From the NCBI GenBank assembly GCA_039583875.1, contig CM077151.1, positions 115,710,609 to 115,774,608 on the forward strand: a stretch of 64,000 bases of DNA. The letters run 5' to 3'. This stretch comes from Platanthera guangdongensis (Eukaryota; Streptophyta; Magnoliopsida; Asparagales; Orchidaceae). Of the stretch, positions 1 to 12,420 are shown piece after piece; within the stretch, counting starts at the first letter, position 1, and the number at the start of each line of letters is the position of its first letter. A program made the translations under genes and the position numbers. The notes below the pieces were generated by a model. It saw nothing but the letters and a program-made list of their open reading frames with translations, searched no databases and had not been told where the DNA came from.

Positions 1-1
1 C

Positions 2-2224
2 GCCAAGCTAAGTAAATGCGAGTTCTGGTTGCCTCAGGTTTCTTTCCTGGGTCATGTGGTTAACAAGGACGGAATCTCTGTCGACCCAGAAAAGATAGCC
101 GCAGTTATGGAATGGACGAGGCCTGCCACACCCAAAGAAATAAGAAGCTTCCTAGGGTTGGCTGGCTACTATAGAAGATTTGTAGAGGGTTTCTCTACAT
201 TATCTGCGCCATTGACCAAATTGACGCAGAAGAATGCAGCCTTTGTGTGGAGCGATAAGTGCGAAGAAGCGTTCCAAGAGCTAAAGAATAGACTGTGCAC
301 TGCTCCGATATTGACATTGCCTACGGAAGGATTAGACTATGCCGTTTACGTGGACGCATCCCACGTGGGTCTTGGTTGTGTGCTGATGCAAGAAGGAAAA
401 GTGATTGTGTATGGGTCAAGACAGCTCAAGATTCATGAAAGAAACTACCCTACGCATGACTTGGAATTCGCAGCAGTTATTTATACATTGAAATTATGGA
501 GACACTTGTTGTATGGCGCGCAGTACAAGATTTATACAGATCATAAGAGTTTGAAGTACGTCTTCACTCAAAAGGAGTTGAACTTGCGCCAGCGCAGATG
601 GTTAGAGTATGTGGTTGATTATGAAGTGGAGATCCTATACCATCCGGGTAAGGCTAACGTGGTAGCCGACGCCTTAAGCAGGAAGACAGGGAAAAGTTTC
701 AATCTCTCCACTGAGTTGTTAGTAGAAGAGTTCCTTTTAATGGATATTTCACTTGGTAGATGTGACTCGCCAAGCAGTTTGGAAGTGTCTGAGCCTTCAT
801 GGATTTCTCTTACGAGGCTTCATCAAAAGGACGATCCTGATCTACTACACCTTCATAATAGAACTGAGAAGGGGGAGCTGCCTGACTTTTCGATCGATGA
901 CGCGGGTACTCTAAAGTACCGCGGTAGATTTTGCATCCCCAATTTTCGAGATATTCGAGTTAAGTTATGCAGTGAGGCACACGGTTCAAGTGTGGCCTAC
1001 CATCCAGGGTCTACAAAAATGTATAAGGACTTGAAACAGATTGTCTGGTGGATTGGCATGAAGGGTGACATTGCAAGGTTTGTGTCAGAATGTTATACGT
1101 GCAAAAGAGTTAAGGCTGATCATGGAAGGCCTGGTGGAAAATTAGCGCCTTTAGAGATTCCAACTTGGAAGTGGGAGAGTATCTCAATGGATTTCATTAC
1201 TGGTTTGCTGAGATCTCCCCGAGGGCATGACTCTGTTTGGGTGATTGTTGATAGATTAACAAAGTGTGCGCACTTCGTACCCTTTCAGATTGGTTACTCG
1301 ATGAAAAAGATAGCGGAACTATATTTGAATGAAGTTATCAGGTTACATGGAGTACCCGTAAGTATAGTATCAGATCGAGACTCCAGGTTTATGTCTCGTT
1401 TCTGGAAGAGCCTTCAAGAAGGATTGGGAACTGACTTGAGATATTCTACCGCATATCATCCACAGACCAATGGTCAAACGGAGCGTGTTAATCAGATTGT
1501 GGAAGATATGATCCGTTGTTATATATTAAACCACGGAGGAGCGTGGGATGAACGCTTGAGGTTGATGGAGTTCGCATACAATAATAGTTATCAAGAGAGT
1601 CTGCAAATGGCTCCTTTCGAAGCACTATATGGAAGACGATGTAGAACTCCTCTATTTTGGGCTGAGGTTGGTGAGACGCCGATGTTAGGTCCAGATGCCT
1701 TAGAAGAAATGGAAGTCTCTGTAAAGCTTATTCGAGAGAAGCTTCGGATAGCTCAAGAGCGATACGAGAAGAACGCCAATCGGCGTAGTTCCGTTTTGGA
1801 ATTTTCTGTGGGGGACATGGTATTCCTTAAGGTTTCCCCGATGGTTGGAGTGAAGAGGTTCGGTAAGAACCATAAGTTGGACCCAAGGTATGTGGGACCA
1901 TTCAAAATTGTGGAGCGGATCGGTGTGTCAGCCTACAAGTTGAAATTGCCCGCAAATTTTCCTGGCGTGCACAATATTTTTCACGTGAGCCAACTGCGGA
2001 GGTGCGTGCTAAGTGACAGACAAGTTCTGGATGCAGTGCCCCAGTTGGAGCCTAACCTTTCCTACGTGGAAGATCCTATTCGTGTTTTGGATGTGCAAGA
2101 TCGAGTGTTGCGGAGAAAGACAATACCGATGGTAAAGATTCTGTGGAGAAACCAAGACGTGGAGAGCGCGACTTGGGAGTTGGAGTCAGCTATGAGGGAG
2201 GCGCATCCTCATTTGTTCTCCTAG
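2..2224 (+). CDS. pol: Ty3/gypsy (Tekay/Del-like chromovirus) pol, C-terminal part
   Basis: This is the 3' part of a gypsy polyprotein, open from the window edge to its stop. Residues below count from codon 29. It starts in the RT thumb/connection ([17 protein letters not shown]). RNase H follows with acidic residues D109, E146, D171 and D214 ([26 protein letters not shown]). Integrase has an H318/H325/C355/C358 zinc site and the catalytic triad D388, D449 (SDRDSRF) and E485 ([12 protein letters not shown]). A GPF module (623-625) and a chromodomain-like tail (about 677-731) end the protein. RNase H before integrase and the GPF plus chromodomain-like end identify a chromovirus; the Tekay/Del assignment rests on motif style. 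No internal stop is seen. Gag, protease and the RT catalytic core lie outside the window. Confidence 0.93.
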   Translation, partial: AKLSKCEFWLPQVSFLGHVVNKDGISVDPEKIAAVMEWTRPATPKEIRSFLGLAGYYRRFVEGFSTLSAPLTKLTQKNAAFVWSDKCEEAFQELKNRLCTAPILTLPTEGLDYAVYVDASHVGLGCVLMQEGKVIVYGSRQLKIHERNYPTHDLEFAAVIYTLKLWRHLLYGAQYKIYTDHKSLKYVFTQKELNLRQRRWLEYVVDYEVEILYHPGKANVVADALSRKTGKSFNLSTELLVEEFLLMDISLGRCDSPSSLEVSEPSWISLTRLHQKDDPDLLHLHNRTEKGELPDFSIDDAGTLKYRGRFCIPNFRDIRVKLCSEAHGSSVAYHPGSTKMYKDLKQIVWWIGMKGDIARFVSECYTCKRVKADHGRPGGKLAPLEIPTWKWESISMDFITGLLRSPRGHDSVWVIVDRLTKCAHFVPFQIGYSMKKIAELYLNEVIRLHGVPVSIVSDRDSRFMSRFWKSLQEGLGTDLRYSTAYHPQTNGQTERVNQIVEDMIRCYILNHGGAWDERLRLMEFAYNNSYQESLQMAPFEALYGRRCRTPLFWAEVGETPMLGPDALEEMEVSVKLIREKLRIAQERYEKNANRRSSVLEFSVGDMVFLKVSPMVGVKRFGKNHKLDPRYVGPFKIVERIGVSAYKLKLPANFPGVHNIFHVSQLRRCVLSDRQVLDAVPQLEPNLSYVEDPIRVLDVQDRVLRRKTIPMVKILWRNQDVESATWELESAMREAHPHLFS

Positions 2225-2313
2225 CTGTGCTCGGTAAGCATTCGATAACCCTTGGTTATTTTCTTTTCCTTCTATGGTAGAAGTGTTTTATGCGTAAAGT
2301 TTCGGGACGAAAT

Positions 2314-2333
2314 TTTCTTTTAGGGGGAGTGAC
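2314..2333 (+). other. Polypurine tract of the gypsy element
   Basis: A purine-rich tract with core TTTTAGGGGGAGTGAC lies about 95 bp after the pol stop and directly before the LTR that starts TGTAACGCC. This is the expected plus-strand priming site for reverse transcription. The short stretch from 2225 to here holds no gene. Confidence 0.8.
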
Positions 2334-3023
2334 TGTAACGCCCCCCGATTTTCTATATTTAATTTCTTATTTGGCGTACTATGACGTCAGAGCGTTATGT
2401 TAGCGCGTGTTGGTCATGTGACGTTGTTAGAGCGTGCTCTTAGCTCTTTAGGTTCCCTGCGTGGCTTGGTGATGCCTGGTAGCAAGATTCCCTAGCGAGC
2501 CGGAGTCTGTTAGGCGACTCGGTGGAGCCTCTTGGGAAATGCTTGTGTTTTGGCTTCGGGAGAAATTTGCCCGAGTTTTGTTCGTCGGATTTTGTTACCG
2601 ACTTTGTCGTTAGCGCGTTTTGCGTTCATTAGGTTTGACCGGCCAAATTTTGGGATTTGCGTCGGGAGTGGAAAATTTTATATTAGGAAATTAGATCGGC
2701 TAAATTTAGATTTGCTCGTCAAGTTTCGTCGCGTTCCGAGCATTTTTGGAGCCTCGGCGCGCGATTGAAGTTTGTATGTTTTTGCGTACGCCGTTAACTT
2801 TAGAAATTATTATCTCGAAAACGGTGCGTCGGAATTCGATTTCAACTTCGCCGTTGGATTCGTAGCGTCGTCTTTCGCCTACGGTGCGAATTGCGTTCGA
2901 TTCGGCGCGCGTTTGGCCCTCCGTAACGATATATGTTATATCATTTTTTTTAATAATTATAAACATTATTATTTTATATATATATAAAGTATATAAAAAA
3001 AAGAGAAAAAGGGGGAGAGGGAA

Positions 3024-3046
3024 TCGGTGAGAATGATTCTCACCGA
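3024..3046. repeat. Perfect hairpin in the gypsy LTR
   Basis: TCGGTGAGAAT and ATTCTCACCGA flank a single G, giving an 11+1+11 inverted repeat. It lies between an A/T-rich TATA-like zone and a long C tract, possibly in the transcribed leader. Function is unknown. Confidence 0.75.
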
Positions 3047-3638
3047 ATCAGCCCCCCTGCCTTTCCCGCCGAACCATCAGCAGCCCCCCCCCCCCTTTTT
3101 TATATTTATGTATATATAAAAAAAAAAGAAAAAAGAAGAAGTCTTTTCTCCTTTCCTCTGAACCAGCAGCCCCCCCTCCTGTGCGAAAACAAAAAGGCGA
3201 GTGTGGATCCTCTCGTTCGCGAACCTTCCGGCGGCCGCCACCGCCGATCCGGTGGACGGAATCTCGATCCGATCGCGGCATTCGAAAGCTATCGGCGAGA
3301 GCTTCGACATCGCGGTAAGCTTTTCCCGTTTCGGTGACCGTTTCGCCATAGATTTTTTCGGCCCTAACCCCGGTTGTCCGTTTTTTCGTAGATCTCGTCT
3401 CCGCGTGCTCCCTTTTGGACGGATCTATGTGGTGGAGTATTTTGGGTGGACGTTTTCAAGAACGATTTGAGGCAAGTGGATTTCTCCCCTCTTGCGTGCC
3501 TCCATGGGTTGTATTTCGCCTTATTAACTCTCTTTGTCGTAGAATACCGGAGTAGTATATGTGAGATTAGAAATATTCCTAGGTTAGGGCTTGTGGTCGG
3601 CCTAAACTAGGAAGATATCGGAATTTGTTTTAAGTTGA

Positions 3639-3718
3639 ATTCGGCGGGTAGGGGGAAATAATTCGGCGGGTAGGGGGAAATAATTCGGCGGGTAGTGGGA
3701 AATAATTCGGCGGGTATC
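3639..3718 (+). repeat. 22 bp G-rich minisatellite in the gypsy LTR
   Basis: Nearly four tandem copies of a 22 bp unit with core TTCGGCGGGTAGGGGG follow one another at 3639, 3661, 3683 and 3705. The third copy has a G to T change in the G run and the fourth breaks down after the GGCGGGTA core. The G tracts could in principle support a quadruplex. Confidence 0.9.
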
Positions 3719-5056
3719 GCTGAATTTAGGTTAAGTCTATTTCGGCGGGTTTTGGTTGTAGAACTTGGTAGTTTCTAAGTGGTGTTGTCGGCTAGTTTTG
3801 ACGCCGAATCGTGGATCCTTAGCATGTGGTAGCTAGGTTTCTGAGGGAGTATGGTACCGGGGGAGTTCGAGTCGTGGCCACCACCATTCCCTCCTTTGGA
3901 CATTTTGGGTTAATGTAAGAGATTGGAACTCTATGTGTGTGGACCCTGTGGCGGCCCCTTTAGTACTCTTGAGACACCTGGACCTGGTTGTTCGGTTGTG
4001 ACTGTTCTTAGTCTCCGACACAGGTTTGGGATTTGTGCCAGTGCTAACGATTTACAATTTTAGGACTGTTAGTTCCTTTCATACTGTTCATTTGATGCAT
4101 ATTGATTTCCTTTTTGTCTCTGCAGGCTTGAGCGGAGTTTGGTACGTTTTAGTACTTGATGCATTTCTCTCACTTTACTGATTGTTATACTTACTTTTGT
4201 CCCTTTTTGGATTCTTTAGCTGAGATTTTCAGCATTTCTCTTGTAGGGTTGGTAACCCTTTTTCTTTCTGCACTTTTCATTCGATTATTATCTGATGTTT
4301 CTTGCCACTTGTTTTATTATTTCTTGCTGAGGTGTTCTTCTTTTGAATGCCTCAGGTTCAGGTCTGTAGCCAGCTGAACGACTAATTTCAGGAGTTCCCT
4401 TGTGTACTGCGATGTGGCAGTGTTTTCCTCACCTGTTGAGGTAGTTCTTTAGCTTTGTAGTAGTACAGACGTGCATGCTCGCCAGCGAGTTCGTGTCAGG
4501 TTGTTGACGCTCGTTGGTGATTTTCCTTGGTGATACTAAGTCTTTGCTAAGCTGGTAGTTTACCTGTTTTGTGGTAGTTTCACTTGCTCTCTGGGAATGT
4601 TTTATTCTAGGTTGCTAGTTACTTTAAAACCTATAAAAAAACTACTATATGTATTGCATGATCAGCATGTTTTATAAAAGCTCAATCATTATTTTCCAAA
4701 TGCGTAAAAAGATTGTTTTCTTTATAAATATTATAAATTGAAATTTAGGGTCTTGCATAGTGTAAGTTATCCTCTTAGGACACTTATGCTCTCTTTTAGG
4801 ATGTTAAGCATAAATGAAGTATTTTTCCGCTACGTATAAAAAATAGTTTTCAAATCGTGGACTATCTGATCCACTGAGCCGAGGGATACGGCCAATTAAT
4901 TTAAAAATCAGTTTTCTATTCATTTTAACTTATGATTTGAAGGTTTAGAGTGTTGCCTGAACGTCAGCAGTTATCCCCTGCTTGGCGTGGCATCACAGCT
5001 CGTAGTTATCTCGTGCTCTGATTTATTTATTAATGAGAAAAATGTGGGTTGTGACA

Positions 5057-5897
5057 CCAAACCTTACCGATTTTTGGACCTTTGGAAGCAAATGTTATGT
5101 GCTCAATAATGGGAAATCTTACCTAACTAAGTTTGCTGCCAAATCCTATGATAGGATATATGTTGGGTACAATAATCATAGCAAAACATATAGGATCTAA
5201 ATTTGAAAATTCAAGTTGTGGAAGATTCTAAAATGTAGTAGTTGATTAGTATTCTATGATTAACAATGATCTACCAAGCTCCTCATCTAGATCTGCAGGT
5301 ACAGAGTTAGTGACGGACAAACTATCCATCAATGCATGTTCTCCTACTATTAGATGAAGGTGTGTTCATTCCAGAAGAAGAACTTAGCACACATGATGTG
5401 GATAAAGTATAGAAAAATCGTGCCACTGAAGATAAATTTGCTGAAGGAAGAATGCCCCCCAGCAGTTAGGCATCTAAGTGATCATCCTAGACATCAGATA
5501 ATTGGAGATGCTAGGCAAGGGTCACAACAAGGAGCAGAAGCTTGAACATAGATATGTACTCAAGCATTCTGTCTCATGTTTAGCCCAAAAGGTTTGAAGA
5601 TGCCTACATAGAGCCATTTTGGATTGTGGCAATGCAAGAAGAACTGAACTAGTTCAAAAGGTGTAAGGTTTGGAAGTTGGTTCCCAGACCATAAGGACAA
5701 AACATTATTGGAACCAAGTGGATTTACAGGAACAAGCTTGATGAAAATGGTGTTATAATTAAGAATAATGCTAGGCTGGTGGCTAAGGGATATTGACATG
5801 AAGAAGGTATTGATTTTGATCAAACAGTTGCACAGTAGCTAGGATAGAGACCATCAGACTATTCCTTTCATATGCTGCCCACAAGGTGAAAGTGATG
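5057..5897 (+). pseudogene. Decayed Ty1/copia pol fragment (integrase C-terminus to RT)
   Basis: Conceptual translation gives recognisable copia pieces in order: the post-integrase core ([20 protein letters not shown], then VGYNN.SK.YR), the linker (RHLSDHPRHQIIGDARQ), and the start of RT (MQEELN, FKRCKVWKLVP, then IIGTKWIYRNKLDENG and [10 protein letters not shown]). Several stops and frameshifts break it, so it cannot encode a working enzyme. It is cut on the left by the gypsy LTR and on the right, at RT upstream of the catalytic motif, by the LTR of element A. It is therefore the oldest layer in this part of the window, hit by two later insertions. Confidence 0.85.
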
Positions 5898-7979
5898 TGT
5901 TAGATCTGAAATACTCTAGAGGGGGGGGGGGTGAATAGAGTATTTTTGAATCCTTAAACAAACTTTACAGCTTTTGCTGTAATTGAGAAAGTGCATAAAC
6001 AACTTAATAAAATATAAACACAGCAATCCTAAAAAGCACAAACACAGCAAGAACAAAAGGAAAGGGCAACCAGACGACACAAGAAATTTATAGTGGTTCC
6101 CCAACCTGGGTACATCCACTCTTCTACCACCCTGGTAGGAATCCACTCAGATTTTTGATCAAGTGCCTGACACCAATGAGCTTTTGATCAGGTGCTCAAA
6201 AACCAAACCTCAAGTCTTTTGATCAGGTGACTTGCAACCAGGAATAACTTTTGAAGGGAGTTATAACCTTTTATACAGAGGGGGTGAGAGATGATATTAT
6301 CTTCCCTTTCTCAATGTACAACTGAGAAGACTTGTGGATATGATTTTAGCAAATGGCTCCCCCTGTGATGTTGAATGGTTCAGGGAAATCTGGAGCTTTG
6401 CTTCAGGGTGATAGGACTTAAGTCTTTAAGCCTTGACCAGAAAGATCTTCAGGAACTTCTTGACAGATAGAATAGTTGTTGTCCTTTGAAGTGTCCTGGA
6501 GAGTTCAAGAATGAAGACTCTTGATTTTGATTATTTGTTCTTCTTCTTCTGGTAGCAGGTTGTACTTCTGGTCTAGGGCTTCTTGAGTTGTTGTATCAGA
6601 GTTCTGAGAGAGAGCAGAGAATTTATTGTTGCAGACTGATTGTTATTTTGTTATTTGTGTGTCTCTGTTCTATTCTTCTCTATTGCACTCTAGTTAGGAA
6701 AAGAGAGAAAATCTCTTTTCTATTTCCTGTCAAAATTGTCTTTCGAAATTTGAATTCCTCTGTAATCAATGCTGACGGCCTTGAGAATAAACTGCATTGA
6801 TTTATTTCCCCAACTGTCCTATGGAAAAAAGGCAAGTAATAATCCTGGAGAAGACCATAATTAATGCTTTGTCTAACGGTTATATTCAGAGAATATTGAA
6901 GAATTAATTACTTAGGAATTATTGTATTAGGAAAGGGACAGAAGACTTGAAATGACTAAGTCTGGATTCGTCGAACAGAAATCGTCGAGCTGAGTCCACA
7001 GTTCGTCGAGCTGAGAAGTTGTGTTCGTCGACCAGACAGCTTATATTCGTCGAGCTGAGTTCCAAGATCGTCGAGCTGAAAACAGAACTGCATTCTCTAG
7101 AAACTTTGCCTTTTCTGTGTATGGAGTTCGTCGAGCTGATAGCTGATTTTGACTTACTGATAACTTGTCGACAGAACTTCTGGGGAATGTGTCGACACAG
7201 GTCCTGGGTGTCGACATATTACTTCTTATCTCGACATGACTGTTGTGTTGACAGAAATCGGAGTGTGTTGACATAAGTCCTGTGTGTCGACACAATTGTT
7301 GTTGGTGTCGACACAATTACTTCTTATCTCGACATGGCTGTTGTGTTGACAGAAATCTGAAGTGTGTTGACATAAGTCCTATGTGTTGACACAATTGTTG
7401 TTGGTGTTGACACAAGTCTTGCTTCTGGTGTTGACACAAACTTCTGGTGTGAAGTGTTGAAGTACCCAGAAATCCTCGACCTGAGAATCTATTTCATCGA
7501 GCTGAGAATCTTGAATTCGTCGACTGAAGATGATTCTAGACTAAGAAAAATGAGAAACTTCTGGAATAATAAGCTGAAGTAGAGAACCCAGAATTCGTCG
7601 AGCAGAGAACTAAGTTCGTCGACCTGAGTCTAGAGAACATAGTCTGGACTTGGAATGTTGAAGGTAGAGTCCAAAGATCGTCGACCTGAGAATCAAGTTC
7701 GTCGAGCTCAGCTCAGAGAATTTTCTCTGAGGTCGTCAAGCTGAGGACGACTATCGTCGACCTGAGTTCGACAAACGTCGAACTCATTTTACTGAGTATT
7801 TGGAAAATCTCTAGGTCTTGAGTCGCTGCCAGTCTGATGATGGCTGGTCCATGTGATGTTGAAATTAAGGACTTAGCCTAGACTCTAGGACACAACTATT
7901 GACTATACATGATGGGTCACGAGATCCTAACTTAGTGAACCTAGCCCAAATCAAACTAGGGATCCAACAATCTCCCCCT
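5898..7979 (-). repeat. 3' LTR of SIRE-like copia element A
   Basis: Read on the minus strand, this 2082 bp LTR starts TGTTGGATCC after a polypurine tract and ends CAGATCTAACA. Near its plus-strand left end it has the CTCTAGAGGGGG...TGAATAGAG block, a form of the CACCTAGAGGGGGGTGAATAGGTG block seen in the other SIRE-like LTRs here. Much of 6960-7795 is an array of TCGTCGAGCTGAG-like and TGTCGACAC words. The 5' LTR was not found, so no target duplication can be tested. Confidence 0.85.
6966..7795. repeat. TCGTCGAG / TGTCGACA word array in LTR A
   Basis: Irregularly spaced copies of TTCGTCGAGCTGAG and variants (ATCGTCGACCTGAG, TCGTCGAACAG) cover the flanks. A central block at about 7165-7440 carries TGTCGACAC and its TGTTGACAC derivatives. 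The TGTTGAC forms are what C to T change at the central CG would give. The array lies in the U3-like part of a minus-strand LTR. Confidence 0.85.
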
Positions 7980-7995
7980 ATTTGGGTGAGGTCAC
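7980..7995 (-). other. Polypurine tract of element A
   Basis: On the minus strand the tract reads CCAAATAGGGGGAGAT directly before TGTTGG of the LTR. The same tract precedes the LTRs of copia-1 and copia-2. Between it and the ORF3 stop (7996-8153) I see no gene. Confidence 0.85.
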
Positions 7996-8153
7996 TAATT
8001 ACAGAGTCATACTAAACTGAAAATAAACAAAGCAAGAAAGCATATATCTGGCAGAGATCAATAACACGTGCAACAGATATATATACACAGATAAGCTTTA
8101 TTCAGAAATAAAAAAGCAGTTTAAAACATAACAGAAATTAACTAGTTCAGAAC

Positions 8154-11072
8154 TCATTTCTTTTGCTTCTTCTCTTTTGGCTTCTCTTCTTTGCTCTTGT
8201 CTCCAGGCTTGGTAAAAACAATCTCTCCAATTGGATCAGAAGCTTGCACTTTGGTCATGGTCATATCAGCAGCCCCTATAATCTTCAAAGATGTGGCTCT
8301 GGGGACTATTGCTTCTGGGTGCAATTTCATTTCATCAACATTGAAAAATTTGTTAGCTTTATCAAACCTTTTAAGCTATTCTTTCCTGTATTTTGACATT
8401 GTTGTATATTCTGAGGGATCCTTTCCTTCAGCTCTGGCTTTATTGATCATTGAAAGGCCAACAAGTTCTTGGAACCTGGCCATCCTAGCTGAAGTACCTG
8501 TTTCTGGATCTTCAAAGGGTATAGGAGGAGAAGGAGGTCTGTTGGAGCTTTCAGCTTGTTGAGGTTCAGGAAGTTTTTGTTGTTTTTGCTGTTGATTTTG
8601 CTGTTGTTGAGTAGGCTGGTTCTGCTTGCTTGACGGATACTGTCTTTGATGGCTGCTTTCTGAAGATGGGGACCTACCCTGATGTCTTTGATAAGTTTGA
8701 AATTGGGTAGTCCTTTGAGAAGATATGCCTGAAGCACCAGCAGCTGGAGGAGGAGGAGGAGGAGGGTCCCTTCTATATTTCTGAGTTGGAGGAGGGGAGA
8801 ATCTTCTGCTTCTTTTCCTTTGATTCTATTGAATCTTGGATAACCACATCCAAGCTTGCATCCCTTTATATGGAGTTATCTTCTGAAGAATATAGTAGGG
8901 AGTGTCATTGGTTGGATTTAGTTTAGGAGAAGGAGGATGAGGTGCTTTCCTCTTCTTAGACACTTTCTTCTTCTTTGGATCCTCATCAGAATCCTCATCC
9001 TCATTATCATCATCATCATCATCAGATCACTGAGGATTATCATATATATCATCTAAAGCTTTCAGGACCTCAGTAGAAATAATAGGCTTCTCAGGCTTAG
9101 ATGGAACTGGAGGAAAAACTACAATAGGAGCTGGAGAAGAAACTTCAACAGGAATAGGAGAACTAACTCTGGCAATGCTTTCAGCAGCTGCCTTATTCTC
9201 TTCTTCAATGTCAGCCAAGATCAAGGCATAAAGATCTGGCATTGGAGAGTCATCCATAACAAAACTGCAGGCAGAAATAATTTCTAGACGGGATGGGATG
9301 ACTACAGGTTCTGGAATAACAAAACTGTCTCTTAGTTGCTTGGCAACCTTAGGACTGATAGGGGAAGAATATGGAACAACAGCCAAAGATGGCTTAATAT
9401 AATCTACTGGAGGGAAGCTCAAAAATGCAGTATCAAAAATTTTCAACAAATTTTCTAAATCTACTGTGGGATTAATGATGAAATCACCAACAGTAATTAT
9501 CTCTTCTTGTGCTGACTCTTCTACATCCATGTCAGTCTCAATAAAAGTAATGAAATCAATAAAATCTGTATCAATAAACTCTATATCTACTGCTGTTGAT
9601 ACTGCCTCTACATCTGCTGGAGCTGGAGCTGCTGGAACAGAAACTAAAACTAAAACTGCTGCTACTTCTGGAGCTGCTGCAGCTTCTTCATCAAGCATCA
9701 CCCCCTGCCTAGTTTCAGTAATAACTGGATCCAGGCCCCTAAATGAAGATGGGGCAGCAGTGAGGGCAGATATCTGGGCAGATAGTGTAGATATGGAAGT
9801 AGCAATAGGTGTAATGGCCTCTACTATGATTGTTTTGAGGAGGGGTGTGATGAGGGCAATGACAGAGGAGATGGTGGAGGGGTCCAGTGTTGGAGTGGCA
9901 GAAAGTGTTTAAGATGGTGGTTGAGTGGAAATATTTGGAGGGATGGTAGATGTTGGGGAGGTTGGAGGAGGAGCATCTTGCATTTGAACATCCTGTGAGG
10001 ATTTATTTAGAGGAGGAGGAGAATTGGGAGGAGATGTCAATAGATTGAAGGATGGTATGGAGGACAAGTGGGGTGGAAGAGGAGATGATGGTGGTGATGG
10101 AGCTAGTGAGGCATGAGGAGATTGAGGAGGTGTACCATGTGGTGATGGAGAAGGTGTAGGAAGATGAGTACGTGTTGGAGAGATATGAACGGGGGAAGAT
10201 GGAGGTGTGGGAGTATGAATGATGGTGGGGGCTGTGGATGGAATTTGGATGGCTGGAAGAGATGGTGGTGAGGGAATGCTCTCTTCAGCAGGGTGGGGAT
10301 TGGATCTAACAGCCCTTGTGCTCTCAAAAGCTGTGGTGGAAGAGGTTGAAGCCTTAGAGGGCTTGGAGATTGTCCTCTCCCACCTGCCAAACAAGGCATA
10401 GGTTAGCCTTTTGCTGGCATTTATGAATATGGTCGGGGAGACCAGTGATTCGACAGCTTTTTCCTTTAAGAAGATCCCCAAGATCCTTCCAAAACACACT
10501 TCCTTTTTGTTATTCTTCTTCCTGATGAGATCAAAGATGATCTAAGCCCAAGCCACTTGCTTTTTATTAACCACCGCACACATAACCAGAAACTGATGCC
10601 TGGTTATATAATCATAGGCAGTGTGCTTGCCTAGCCAGACGTTCCCAACAATATCTGCCAGAAACTTGTATTCTGCAGATAAATGTTTCTTCAACAATTT
10701 ATTAGGGTTATCTCCAGCATAACCCATCATGCTTAACATCATATCATATTCCTCATTCTCAATTTCTAGTTCGGCTTCTCCATTATTCAAACCAAAAATT
10801 TCAGTCAAAACGGCGGGAGATAGAGAAACAGTGTTACCCGCAATTGTTCCAATCATGGTATTCTCCTCTATAGTTGAAGATGTGTAGACCCATTCTCTAA
10901 TCTCAGTTCCAGATATTTTAATCTTTGTTGTCATCAGATTCTTTAGTTGCTGCTCTTCCAGAAGTTCCAGAATACTCAGAAATATCGAGTCCGAATGCTA
11001 AAAAGAATCAAAGTCGACATCGAAGCCGGTGTCGAACTTCATCGCAGCCAATGTTCCCACTGGAATCGCCAT
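8154..11072 (-). pseudogene. ORF3 (envelope-like) of element A, with in-frame stops
   Basis: A single frame of 973 codons runs from ATG at 11072 (MAIPVGTLAAMKFDTG) to a TGA at 8154-8156, close to the 945 codons of copia-1 ORF3. About six in-frame stops interrupt it (near 11001, 10539, 9909, 9024, 8826 and 8380) but no frameshift is needed. The N-terminal third resembles the copia-1 ORF3 domain (FLADIVGNVWLGK against FMSEIVGKVILSKPG). A proline/serine-rich middle follows, then an acidic run and a strong basic cluster, PKKKKVSKKRK, like a nuclear localisation signal. I see no signal peptide or membrane helix. It lies between pol remnants and the LTR, as in SIRE/Maximus. A microsatellite (CAT)n lies near 9008-9025. 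Confidence 0.85.
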
Positions 11073-11260
11073 GAAATCACCTGCAGCAGAGAAAAACGGT
11101 AAATATACCTATTTTTCTGTACATTAGTTTAGTTGTTTTCATTTAGTTTTGTCCTTTTTACTTATTTTTATTCAATAAAATGCTCCTATTTTTGTAAATA
11201 TTATACTAACTTGTTTTATTTTATTTTTCAGGAAAAAATCAAAATCTGCAAAAAATGTCA

Positions 11261-11815
11261 TGTCACGCCCGTGACAAATTGGTCACGCCCGTGACCAGGG
11301 CATGACACGTCAAAAACTGTGAAATCAGCAAATTTTGAAGAGAAAAGCTTGACACGCCCGGGGTCACGCCCGTGTCACCCGACACGGGGCGTGACCCAAG
11401 CCCGTGTCCACCCGCTCGACGTTTCCAGCTCAACGATCGTCGACCTCTTCGACATGCCCAGAGTCAGGCCCGTGACCTAGGGCATGACTCAATCTCAGCT
11501 CAACGATTTCAACTCGACACTTTGCGCTCGACATTCGTCGAGTGTCGACACCAACTGACACGCCCAGAGTCATGCCCATGACTTGGGGCGTGACCTTTCC
11601 AGCTGGCCCGACAAGACCTGCCCGAAGACTTTCGGCGCAACCCGCGCCCAGATCCACCTGCTTGACACGCCCAGCATCACGCCCGTGACCTGGGGCGTGA
11701 CCACTACGAGACCGACACGTGTCCAGCCCGAAGTCCACTTTCCCGTCAAATCGCCGGCCGCCTTCGCAAATAGTACTGACACGCCCCCTGTCACGCCCGT
11801 GACCAAGGGCGTGTA
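11261..11815. repeat. CACGCCCGTG inverted-repeat array in Tat LTR 1
   Basis: Repeated GTCACGCCCGTGAC words are followed, after a short loop, by GGGCGTGAC, forming hairpins with GTCACGCCC/GGGCGTGAC arms. The same stretch contains CAGCTCAACGATCGTCGAC, TTCGTCGAG and GTGTCGACAC (near 11530-11545), the words of the copia arrays. Several units carry CG to CA/TG changes (for example GGGCATGAC) compared with LTR 2. Confidence 0.88.
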
Positions 11816-12420
11816 CTTGTAAATTTTTTCCTATAAATTCCAGTGTTCTGCTTGAGTTCCTGTTCCCCTTTTTGGATCCATTTTGCTTAGAAGTTATGCT
11901 GTTGGGATGAGTTCCAAATGCTATGTAAGGGATATTTTCTCCCCCTCTCTTTAGCTTTTTGTTTTTGTTCCTTTGTAACCGTGTTTTTACTTAATAAAAT
12001 GTGTTATTTTTGTCTCTTTATATGGTGTTGGAATGAGTCTAAGCAACACTCTCTTAAGCAATCTTACTTTTCATTTTATTTTAACTTAGTTTTAGTTCTT
12101 CTTTATATGTGTGTGTGTGTGTATGAGATTAGTTTTCTTGTTTTTATGTTTAGTTATTTTTACATTGTTTTGGTTTAACTTAGATTTTTATAGTTTCTAA
12201 TTCATCCCTATAGATCCGTAAAAACGTTTTCAAAGTGTTTTTCATCTTTTTTAACTTAGCTTTTTATTTCGTAAAACTTTTTCGTTCTTTTCCCTTTATT
12301 CGCACTTTTTTAGCATTTTTACGGAGTTACAGGAATGATAATATAGTCGTTTTAATTTTTCGTGCACTTTGATTTTTCGTTTAAACTTTTGCTCCTTTTA
12401 TTTTCTGTCTTCATTTTAAT

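Larger units (their letters stand above)
2334..5056 (+). repeat. 3' LTR of the Ty3/gypsy element (~2.7 kb)
   Basis: The LTR starts TGTAACGCC right after the polypurine tract and ends TTGTGACA, where degenerate copia integrase sequence begins at 5057. Its length is 2723 bp. It contains a TATA-like run near 2970-2990, a long C tract near 3086, a hairpin at 3024-3046 and a 22 bp minisatellite at 3639. No convincing ORF is present. The 5' LTR is outside the window, so the boundaries rest on TG...CA ends and flanking content only. Confidence 0.8.

Noticed and set aside
2532..3470. Several short ORFs in the gypsy LTR
   Set aside because: They overlap on both strands, have no recognisable domain and lie in non-coding LTR sequence.
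1..5056. The gypsy element at the left edge as the autonomous partner of the gag-only element at 39246
   Set aside because: LTR starts (TGTAACGCCCC against TGTAACAGCCC), LTR content and polypurine tracts differ; only the general Tekay-like type is shared.
5354..5545. Stand-alone small gene of 63 codons
   Set aside because: Its sequence (RHLSDHPRHQIIGDARQ) is the integrase-RT linker of the surrounding decayed copia pol.
9466..9912. Plus-strand Ala/Thr/Ser-rich ORF opposite ORF3 of element A
   Set aside because: It is antisense to a longer minus-strand frame with homologues in copia-1 and copia-2; its composition is that of the complementary codons.
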